Source: Aurantiochytrium sp. KH105
Lineage: Eukaryota > Sar > Bigyra > Thraustochytrida > Thraustochytriidae
Direction: 5' to 3'
DNA length: 64,000 nucleotides
NCBI GenBank assembly: GCA_003116975.1
Contig: BGKB01000084.1
Span: forward strand, 1-64,000
A program made the translations under genes and the position numbers. This document shows positions 22,618 through 32,838 of the stretch, piece after piece (the stretch's first letter is position 1; each line of letters begins with the position of its first letter). Below the pieces are notes generated by a model that saw only the letters and a program-made list of their open reading frames with translations, did no database searches and was not told the origin of the DNA.

Positions 22618-23354
22618 TTTACAACACGGAGTCTACGAGTAAAGTACGTGATCGTCTCCTCATAATCGAAGGCCTCCTGGGCATCAGACCCATCCGGCTT
22701 TGCCTCGATCGGCGCGCGGCCGCGGCAGCGTGCGCGCGACCCCGGGGGAGGACGCCGGCCGGGAGCGCGCGGGCGTGCGGGGTGTCCCTGCAAAATTGCT
22801 TCGGCCCGGCAAAGACCTAATCAGCAGCTAATCATCAGGAAGCATCTTAGGGAACAAGCAGGCAGAACCGGGACCTGCGAGCCCCTGAGCGTCCGTGCGG
22901 GCCTTGCGGGGGCGTAGAAGGCGCGACAAGGCCGGTGGGCGAGCCGCATGAGCGGAGTAGAAGTGAGATTGGNTGCGTGAACCACGCGCACAGGCTACCC
23001 TTGACCACGCGCACTCTCGCAGGCTTCCCTAGGCAGCAAGGCCCGCACAGCCGCGGCGGGACCGCGAGCCTGCGATCCCCGTTTGCTCCCGCGTTAGGCG
23101 CGCCGCCCCTCCCCCTTCTGCTCCGCCCTTCACGCGCCCGCCTGCCCATATATTACATAGGGCGCCCGGCGCCGCCCGGGTCTAACTTTGCAACGAGTTG
23201 ACTTTGCAGACCAAGAGTGCGGCAATCGACGTTTCTCGCCGGTGGGCGAACGGTCGACCAACCGATTCGAAAAAAAAATCAAAGCCGGAGGGGTCTAGGT
23301 GCCGATTGGCCTTCGCAAAATCATGTATTTCTCTCGTAGACTCCGTGTTGTAAA
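22618..23354. mobile_element. Putative non-autonomous DNA transposon with terminal inverted repeats
   Basis: The left end (22618-22639) and the reverse complement of the right end (23333-23354) are identical over 22 bases, starting TTTACAACACGG and ending TCTACGAG. Weaker matching continues inwards to about 75 bp, including AAGGCC, AGACCC and TCCGGCTTT blocks in the same order. The 590-bp interior is GC-rich, has no transposase frame, and carries one undetermined base at 22973. No unambiguous target-site duplication is visible. The right end lies 98 bp from the stop of the neighbouring transposase gene, so mobilisation by it, or descent from a related element, is possible but unproven. Confidence 0.65.
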
Positions 23355-23452
23355 AAAAGAAAAAGAAAAAGGACACGTTCTCTCGGTGAGCAGGGATTTG
23401 GCCTAGCCAAAAAAAGACAAAGTGTCGCAATCTTAATTCTTAGGCTTCTAAG

Positions 23453-25894
23453 TTAGTCGGCCATTGTGTAGTCGATGAAGCCATTCTTTTCGATCACCTT
23501 GATCAATGATTTATACATGGACAACAATTCACCTTTGCTGCCTTTCTTTTCTCGAAAGAAATCGATACCCATTCGCACGATGCGCTCGAGCACGTTCAGT
23601 CGGTGCTGAGTTTTCTGGCCATGTGGGACATGCGCATTTAGGAGTCTGGCCTCGATCTTGGGATCATTGCGCTTGTGATTCGTCCATGTACGTAGCATAC
23701 GGTTGTAATTTTCGCACAAGTTCAACTGCGGCGAGTTGGGTGCGGAACGAAGAATATGAATTTCTCCTTTGCGCTTCCCATCGCAGGTGATACCTTTCAT
23801 GAAAGCCTCATAATTTGGCAGCGTCTTGAGCAAGTCATCGTCTTCCTTGAAATCCGACATGGTGTGTTCTGGAGCGTTGTCCATGATGATCCAAACTTTC
23901 ATTCCTCTCAGGATCTCGATGTAGGGATCCTTTTGCAAAGTTGGAGCACTGCCTTCAAGAAGAGCACCAAGGAGGTTGTTCAGGAAGACACGGAACTCTT
24001 GATGCCGATAGTTTGCCTTCCAGGCTGTTGTCTCCTGCTTATTTCTTCTGAGAACTGGCATTTTCTGCGCGGGAAAGAAATCGGCATGGAGAAGGCCATA
24101 TTCATCATTGACCGCAAGGGCGCCTTGGCATCTATGCCCAAGACCACCTATGGGCGGTGTCTTTATTGTTGCGCGCTCGCCAACCTTTGCCCAGCCATGG
24201 CTTGGGTGGAGAGCTACGTAGAATGAAAGCTCGTCGACAAAGACGAGAAAGTTTTTGTCGCCACCTTTCAGGAGCCTTTCAAGCTTTTTCGCGAACGCCA
24301 ATCGCTTCTCCATTGCAGCCTTCGTGTTGACTGATGACTTCTCCACCTTGACAGTTTTGTAGCTGTACACGATTCCATAGTGTGTCAGGTGGCGCCGTAT
24401 TGTTTCCGTGCACATACTTCGCTTCTCAAATTCGGATTCCACCTCAGGAACCATCTTAAAGAGATGTTCCATTCGAAGAGGCCCACCGCGTTTCAGTTCT
24501 CTCGGTTCAAGATGGGACTCCTCGTTCTTATGCATCCGTGCATGCTTGATGAAAAGCTTACGTGCAATCTCTCGGTTCACGACTCTTGCAAGTTCATCCA
24601 TTGTATAACTGGAGTTGCTATGCAGTAGGTTGCAGACGAGCCTTTCATGCCAGGGTTTCCATTTATAGAACCTGGCACGAGTGCGATTGCTAACGCTGCG
24701 ATGATTGGTGATGGCTACATCGCGACTGGCCACTTTGGCGCGATGGATGATGGCATAAGCTGTGGATGCCGGCATGTCGAACACCCTCTCCGCCAGTTCA
24801 ATGGCATACTTACTCCCCATTGCGTAGTTTGCGTCGATTACTACTCCCCTAATGTACTGCGAGTAGGTGTTGTGGTGCGTGCTTTCGGCCACTTTCGGCA
24901 CTCCAAATCCTGTTTCGACTGACACTGTTGGATCCTGGATTTTAGGAGCCTCAAGGGCTTCTTGCTCGTCTTGCGCAGGGAGATCCACTGAATCCACAAC
25001 AAGAGCATCGTGCCCAAGCACATCTTGCTCGACGTTGGTCTTATAGCTTTCGATTCCGTTGCCATCGTCACTTGAAAAGTTATATGCGCTGTCATCATCA
25101 GAATCCGAATCCGAATCGTAAGGACTCAGCTTTGTATGATGCTTTGCCGGGGCAGATAGACTTCCTACATTGAATCCACCAATACGGTGCGCAGCGACGG
25201 CATCGCCAGATGCCGAAAGGGTTCTCGAATCTAAGTCCTCGCTCAGGGCTTGTGAGAGATCGCGCTTCCGGCTTTTTTCGACAGAGGCATCGGCATCTCG
25301 AGAAGCTGGGATGTCTTCCGCAAGGGTGGAAGAAGTGAAAGGCACTACGCGCTGCGATGCTGCAACGTCCCAGCTATCTTGGTCGCTCCTTTTGCACCCG
25401 TCGCAGTCTTGAGACGAATTCGAAGACGCCATCGCGGTGGTACGCATGCCAGCGTCGAAATTGGTGCTTGCACAAGTCAATGACGCTGGTGGGGCTTCAA
25501 CAACAGACGCTGGCGCAGCCAACGTCAACTTTGACGTTCTAATGGCTTTGCAAGGCGGTGGCAAGCCACTCGTGGAGTGGTTAGCCTCGGCATTGGCAGG
25601 TCTTCGCGCCTCGCCATGGTCGGCAAGTGTCATCCTCGACGCCATGCCTGCTGGCCAGCAGCTTGGATCCCTTTCGGCCACTGCCAACAACGCAGGCACG
25701 GTTGCTGGGGCTGGTGGAACGCCAGAACACAATCGCAAGACACGCGCGATGTCTTTTGCAGCCAGCCGGCAGCAGCGCCGCTGGCGATGGCCTCTTGCCG
25801 TCGCTGTCAATGTGTTGCCTGCCGCTGCCCCTGGTGGATGGAAAATCTTTAGGGACGCTCGCGAGAACAAAGGGCGGAGTCCGTAAGTAATCAT
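23453..25894 (-). CDS. Tc1/mariner-like DDE transposase with long N-terminal extension
   Basis: An 813-residue frame from an ATG at 25894. Later ATGs, for example MASSNSSQD near residue 155, are alternatives. Residues about 350-480 look like a helix-turn-helix DNA-binding region (MPASTAYAIIHRAKV, YTMDELARVVNREIARK). The catalytic core follows: first Asp in FLVFVDELSFY (about 565), second Asp in WIIMDNAPEH (about 667), and the acidic third residue in SPQLNLCENYNRML (about 725). This is the arrangement of the IS630/Tc1/mariner superfamily. The frame has no internal stops, so the copy may be intact or recent. The first 340 residues are Ser/Asp-rich and resemble no transposase domain. No terminal repeats bracketing this gene were found, although a separate terminal-repeat element lies just downstream of it. 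Confidence 0.85.
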   Translation of the reverse strand: MITYGLRPLFSRASLKIFHPPGAAAGNTLTATARGHRQRRCCRLAAKDIARVLRLCSGVPPAPATVPALLAVAERDPSCWPAGMASRMTLADHGEARRPANAEANHSTSGLPPPCKAIRTSKLTLAAPASVVEAPPASLTCASTNFDAGMRTTAMASSNSSQDCDGCKRSDQDSWDVAASQRVVPFTSSTLAEDIPASRDADASVEKSRKRDLSQALSEDLDSRTLSASGDAVAAHRIGGFNVGSLSAPAKHHTKLSPYDSDSDSDDDSAYNFSSDDGNGIESYKTNVEQDVLGHDALVVDSVDLPAQDEQEALEAPKIQDPTVSVETGFGVPKVAESTHHNTYSQYIRGVVIDANYAMGSKYAIELAERVFDMPASTAYAIIHRAKVASRDVAITNHRSVSNRTRARFYKWKPWHERLVCNLLHSNSSYTMDELARVVNREIARKLFIKHARMHKNEESHLEPRELKRGGPLRMEHLFKMVPEVESEFEKRSMCTETIRRHLTHYGIVYSYKTVKVEKSSVNTKAAMEKRLAFAKKLERLLKGGDKNFLVFVDELSFYVALHPSHGWAKVGERATIKTPPIGGLGHRCQGALAVNDEYGLLHADFFPAQKMPVLRRNKQETTAWKANYRHQEFRVFLNNLLGALLEGSAPTLQKDPYIEILRGMKVWIIMDNAPEHTMSDFKEDDDLLKTLPNYEAFMKGITCDGKRKGEIHILRSAPNSPQLNLCENYNRMLRTWTNHKRNDPKIEARLLNAHVPHGQKTQHRLNVLERIVRMGIDFFREKKGSKGELLSMYKSLIKVIEKNGFIDYTMAD

Positions 25895-26730
25895 CCTAGG
25901 CCGGAAAAATAAGCTAGTTCGGGGAAATTACAAGAAGAGGCCTAACCCTGATTCTGGTTTCACATGTCATCCGCCACCGCTGGGAAGTGGGGTGTTGAGA
26001 GGTGGCTGGCCGCAAGGCCTTCCACGTCTACAAGAGAAGCGGGGCACGAGAGCCCGGGGCCAGAAAACTTCCGCCATCAATGTTCGCGTACGTTTCCACA
26101 ACGGCTGAGATCTTCGCCATCGCTCCGGCCGATTGACCGATCTACCATGGCTACCGGCCACCAAGGCCCCTGCTTCGAGTAGCGGGCTCTTTTCATGACA
26201 TGCTGTGCTTCTCAAATGCGTCGAGGCTCCTTCGAGGCTCCTTCAGGGTTCTTCTTCACGTCGGTGCCTGCGTTCCGGCGGAGGCGGCCGGCGGGGTCCG
26301 CGCTGCATCCTCCGTGCCGCAAAGTCCAAAGCGCGCCGCAATTATATCGGCGGCGCTTTGATTCAGGCCCTGCGCGGCCCGTCCTGGTGGGCCAAGCCAG
26401 GGCGCGGCGGCGGGCGAGCGCGTCCCAACTGCCGCGTCCCTGCGGGTCCCCGCCGGTAGGCGCCCCACACCCCGCGCGATCCCCGCTGCCAAAAGAAGCA
26501 GCCGCGGCGCATTCCCTTGCGCTGAGGGTTGCCATACCCTTGTGCGCCCGCAGTGCGCCTCGGCGTAGCTTCAGAATGTTACCCCAAGGCCAAGCTTAGA
26601 AAGACCCGCCCTGGCCGCTGGCGAGCTGGCCGCAGCAGGCTGCGGCGACTGTAGGGAAAATGAAAGCCGCAGCCGCGCGAGGGGAAGCAAGCGATCGCTC
26701 GATCGCTTGGTCAATCGGGTCGATGTTCGC

Positions 26731-26982
<252 letters not shown>

Positions 26983-27706
26983 GGGGCGCGCATGACCGCG
27001 AAGCCGGGCGCGAGCGATCTCATTATCTTCACACGAGTCCGACTACATCGCCAGACCCGCCATCGCCCCGAGAAGAACCTGAAGAAGAAGAAGAAGAAGA
27101 AGAAGAGGAAGCATTGGCGGACACAACGCGCGTGCGACGGGGCTGCTCTGGCTGTCGGTAACAGCCGCCAGCGGACCGAGCCACCACTGGCCATCGCCAA
27201 GAGACCCGAAGATTGGCAGTTGTAGCAGCAGCCAGCCAGATGTATTAGCTGCTTTTACATTTTCTATGGCGGCCAGCCAGACAGCCAGCCAGCCAGCCAC
27301 CATGGCCAGCCATCAGCGAGAAGGTCGCGCGCGGCGTCTCAGCCAACCATGCGCGTCGTGCTGGCCGACTGCTTGCCAGGCTTGCCGGCCGCGAGCCAGA
27401 CGCCGCGCGTCGCGCGCACAGAGCAAAGAAGCTGCTCAGCCCACCGTGTGCTCTCGCAGCAAGCGGCTCTCGCCTTAGCTGTGGAAGCTGCAGTACAAGT
27501 GCAGCAAGCTTGGCAACGACAGCACTACTACTTCCCAGACGCCGTCGATCAATGGACACGCCGTCGAGCTTGCCATGGTTGCTGCTGGCTGGCTGGCTGG
27601 CTGGCTGGCTTGAGATAGGTGGCTCGGCTTGGATCGGATTGGCTTGGCTTCTCCTGGCGTGGCTGGCAGTTGGCCACCGCCGGGGCGCAAATCTTTGCAT
27701 CGGTCT

Positions 27707-27859
27707 ACAGCCACGAACGAGCTCCACCGCCGCTCGTGCCAGCCCCCCCTCCCCCCCCCCCCCCCCCCCCCCCCCNNNNNNNNNNNNNNNNNNNNNNNNN
27801 ACAGCCACGAACGAGCTCCACCGCCGCTCGTGCAGCCCCCCTGCCCCCCCCCCCCCCCA
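27707..27859. other. Assembly gap flanked by the same sequence on both sides
   Basis: Bases 27776-27800 are 25 Ns. The sequence before the gap, from 27707 (ACAGCCACGAACGAGC...), is repeated directly after it from 27801, and both copies run into a poly-C tract. This looks like one locus assembled twice across an unsequenceable homopolymer. Confidence 0.9.
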
Positions 27860-28323
27860 CACCCGCTTAAATATAACACACAGTGGTCGGCGATGCTTCG
27901 TTCTACTAACTCATCAACAAACCATTGCGATCGCTCCTTCGATCGTTCGTTCCTGAGCCAAGCAATCGATCCAACGATGGCCACCATCCATGCCGCCACC
28001 GGCTACACCAACCATGCTGCGTCCATCCCGTCAGCTCTGGTCACTGTCGGTCGCGTGCCGGGTCTTTCGGCCCGCCCTGCACCGGCCCGGGTCTTTCGCC
28101 CTCCCTCGCCGCGCGGGTCTTTCGCTGGCGCCTCGCGCGGCGCCCTGCCGCCTCTTTTCCCGCCCCCTCCCCGCCTGCCCTTCGCGGCGTCCTGCCGCCG
28201 CGCTTTGCGGTGCAGAGCCCCGGGCCGCAGGTTCTCGGTGCGTTCGCGCGGCGACCTCCACCAACTCTCCCTCCCGGTGGGGATGGCAACGGCCCGGGCC
28301 TCGGCCCGGAGGCGCCCTGCCTA

Positions 28324-29178
<855 letters not shown>

Positions 29179-31093
29179 TTACTTTCTTTCCCTTTTTTCC
29201 TTCTGTGTATACGCGTGCCGCTGGCCGGCGACGCGCAACTGAGACACGAAGCGCGGTCGGCGCTCCGCGGCGGACGGCGAGTAAAGCGACGCACGAGCTG
29301 GCCAAGCCGGGCTAAGCCCGCACGGGGAGGGAGTAGCGAGGGAGGGCCCGGGAGAGAGGGAGGGAGGGCCCGTCGCGCGCACGAAAGAGGCAGAAAGAAA
29401 AGCACGCAGGGCCGCGGTGGAAAGGTGTAGCCCGCGCCCCTATGCTGGCCCGTCGTTCGCGTTTGCGTGGCGGGTTGGCAAAGGTGGGGGGCCGCTACGC
29501 ACCCTGACTGCGGGATGAAAGACCCTAGCCCCGCACCTGGTGGGGCGGCCAGACAGGCCGCAGTGGCCGGCCGCTTCGGCCACGCCGAGAGAGTGGGAGA
29601 GAGAGCCTGGTCTCCCTCCTAAGTGCGCTCCGCGTCCTCGCTCGGGGGCCTTCCCTCGCAGAGGATCATTTGCTGGGTTGCTTGCGGCACGGGCAGCGTG
29701 CAGCTGAGGGCGGACGTGTCCCTGCTTTGGCCATCCCCGACTGGAGCGGACGGCTCGCGAGAGATGGCTACGACTCGACTCCTGAGGCCACCGCTGGCTC
29801 CCTGTTTTTCTAACCAAAAAGCACTTTGATCTGAGTGCGTGTGTTAGTCACTCTTATTGCCATGATGGATTGCCTGATTGATTGGTTGATTGACTGATCG
29901 ATTGATTCATTCATTCATTATTTGATTTCTTTGCTCGTTTGTTGGTCTATAGTATCTGTTTGCTTGTTCGTCCACTCACCAGGGTCGTTCGCTCGCTCGT
30001 CCGTCCGTCGACCTCCCTCCCACCCTCCCTCCCTCCCTCCCTCTCGCTCTCTCGACCCATAGCAACTTGCTTCCCTCAGCGGCGTCGTGGGCAAGAAGTC
30101 TCTGTCGGCGCGGACCGTTCGCCAGCCGCCACGCCCAGTTGCCAGCCAGCCAGCCAGCCAGCTAGCCAGCCAGCGGCGGCGGCGTGGACGCAGCGCGCGA
30201 GAAAGAGCTCAGGAGTTTGGCGGTGCATGAACTCTTGCGGTACGCAACGCGACGCGGGGCGCCGGCGGAGCCCCCGCCACGCCAAAGCGGCCGAGGTGCG
30301 CTGCGGTAGGGCTGCGGGACGGTTCGGGGGACAGCGTCCGTCCGTCGGAGGAGCCACGCGAGGCAGGCCAGCCTGTCTTTCTGCCATTCTGCGTTTGTAG
30401 CTCTCTGCCATTCTGCCCGCCGAGAGAGAGGGAGGGATGCGCAGAAGGTGCAGCGTCTCTGGAGCGGTGGAACCTGGACGCGCGGACGATACGCCCGCAG
30501 CCAGCTCCGCTCCAGACGCGCTGCGGGGCGCACTCGCGGCGGCAGGCCCGTGCGCGACGGCGCGTATACCGCGGTTTCCCTGTGCGCAGCCCCACTCCTC
30601 CCGTCTGCGCGGCGGGAAAGCCGCGCAGGCCGCGAAAGCCGCGAAAGACCCCACTGCAGAAGCAAGGCGACAAGGTGTAGGAAGCTGCAGAGAAGGCTGC
30701 GGGGGAAATGTTAGTACGAGGAGGACGGAAGGCGCTGGGCCTGCCGCTTCCGAGCGGCAGAAACGAGCCGAGGCAGGTCGAACAGACCTCGAAAGACGCC
30801 GCCAAGCTCCGCGTGCCTCGCCGTCGCTCGTCCCGGCCGCGCCTCGCCGCGCCTCGCCGCTGTGCCGCTTGGCTGTGTCGCTTGGACGCCGCTGCGCCGC
30901 TTGGACGCCGCGAGCTGCCAGCGAGCGAGGGAGCCCAGCCCTTAGGGACTTGACGCGGCTCGACGCGGATCTGGCGAGCCATCGAGGAGCAAAGCCCGTG
31001 CTCGCTCGATCTCATCCCGACCATCCTTGCCTGCGGCCTCCAGCAGACGTAGAAGAAAGGCAGGCGCAGGCGCCGCGCCGGGAGGCGGCGACG

Positions 31094-31098
31094 ATGAT

Positions 31099-31137
<39 letters not shown>

Positions 31138-32119
31138 GCCGCAGCTGCCGCAGCTGCGGACGGATGCGCAGTCGCAGACGCAGACGCATGCGCAGATCCG
31201 CGCCGAGGATGCCGCGGAGACGACAACAACGACGACACAGATGACGGCCGCCGCCACCATCGCCCGCGGCGCCTTCAGCGAGACGCTCAAGGGCACGGTC
31301 GACGCGAGCGGCGAGACCGTCGCCATCAAGCGCTTCGGCGAATCGCGCCAGGCCAAAAGGGAAATGCGGCACGAGGTGCAGGTCCTCCGCGCGCTCGCAA
31401 GGGTCGCCTCGGCGCCCTTTGCCTGCTTCACTGTGCAGTTGCGGTGCGTTGACTGGGACGCGAACGCAGTCGGCCTCGAGCTCTGCGAGGGCGGCGACCT
31501 CTTCGGCCTCCTCATTCAAAACGAGGAGCTCAGCGAAAGCGATATCCTCTTTTACGCCGCCGAGGTCGCCGCCGCGATCTCCCACCTCCACGCAAACGGC
31601 ATTCTGCACGGGGACATCAAACCAGAAAACATCGGCATCACCGCCCAAGGCCACATTCGTCTCTTGGACTTTGGCCTCTCCCACATCTTTGATCAAGAAA
31701 ACGAACGCGACCCCGACACCGGTCGCCTCATCACACCCACAAACGCTGGTACAATCATGTACGCAAGTCCTGAGCTACTCATGCTCCGCCAAACAAGCAT
31801 GGACAGCGACTGGTGGAGCTACGGTGTGCTTCTCTTTGAGGTCTTCTTTCAGAGATTGCCTTGGTTGGCTGAGTCTGACGAGGATACAGCCAATCTCATC
31901 TGCACCGAACCGCTCGTCTGGGTTCACGACGACAAGGACTTTGCATCTGCAGACGTATTTGATCTCGTTGAGGGCCTCTTGGGGTCAAAAGACCCCAGGG
32001 GTCGCCTCACCTACAAAGAAGGCTTTGCTGCTCTTCAGGCACATCCTTTCTTCACCAGCGTCGACTGGAAAAGGCTCGGTGAGCAGGCCTACCTGCCACC
32101 CTTTAGACTGTCCCCATGA
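31094..32119 (+). CDS. Serine/threonine protein kinase
   Basis: A 341-residue kinase from the ATG pair at 31094/31097, beginning with a polyglutamine tract. The frame is open from an ATG at 30437. The extra 219 residues are Arg/Ala-rich low complexity in GC-rich DNA, so the downstream start is preferred. Visible kinase landmarks: glycine-rich loop GAFSETLKG (about 57-65), VAIK lysine (about 78), hinge LELCEGGDLF, catalytic loop HGDIKPEN (about 170), DFG (about 191), GTIMYASPE (activation-segment end) and DWWSYGVLLFE. The C-lobe is complete. The HRD arginine is replaced by glycine, which usually means no requirement for activation-loop phosphorylation. The family resembles AGC/CAMK-type kinases, but I cannot assign an orthologue. 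Confidence 0.85.
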
Positions 32120-32838
32120 CGTTCTGCGCTCTTGCCATCGACACGCCGTTGAAGGCATTCGCTTACTTACTTGCACTTTTGGTGCTTTGTGTTTTTATCG
32201 ATTCAAGACCATGGGATCGAACCCTCTTCTTTCCTCTTCTGTCTCCTCTTCTCTTCCCAGGGCAATGTTTTTCCTCTGCAACTCCCCGCCGCCGCGTCAG
32301 CGTTACCATAACTATCATAAGCTTACGTCAAACTTCAATAATCGCAATGCTTCTCGTAGTCAACTGTCTCAACCACGCTTCTTGCATGCATGCTGTTTGG
32401 TGATGATCTACGTCTCGCCGCACCATTCACTTTTCGCTGGAGCGGCTAGTCGTGGAAAGATCGCCTTTCGGACTCATTTGACGGCTAATCTTTGCTCCTA
32501 ATCTCAGGAAAAAAAAAAAAAAGACATCCAACAACACCAGCTCAGGCCAAACTCCGTTCGCCCAACACAACAGTTAGCCCTCGTGGGGCCGAAGGCCGAG
32601 AGGGAGGCGGCTCTGATACCGCGCACCCGAAAGTGCTCGCACCGGCGCCGCACGTACGCCTCTGCAAACAAGCGTGAACCAAGCTGAGAAGACGGTTCTT
32701 TCATCTCTTTCCTTGTATATGGGCATGTCAACGCTAGAAGGCGCACAGACAGACAGACAGACAGACAGACACGCAGTCGCTGAGGACGCAAGCACTTCAG
32801 GCTAGATCTAGAGACTCCCGCTCGCAACGCTCGCTCAA
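32120..32838. other. Intergenic region between kinase and polycystin genes
   Basis: It carries the kinase 3' flank and the promoter of the polycystin-like gene, with an ACAG repeat at 32742-32771. No coding feature is supported. Confidence 0.5.

Noticed and set aside
32205-32235. B-box-like GGTTCGATCCC on the minus strand
   Set aside because: T-stem pairing fails and there is no A box. Probably chance sequence in a 3' flank.
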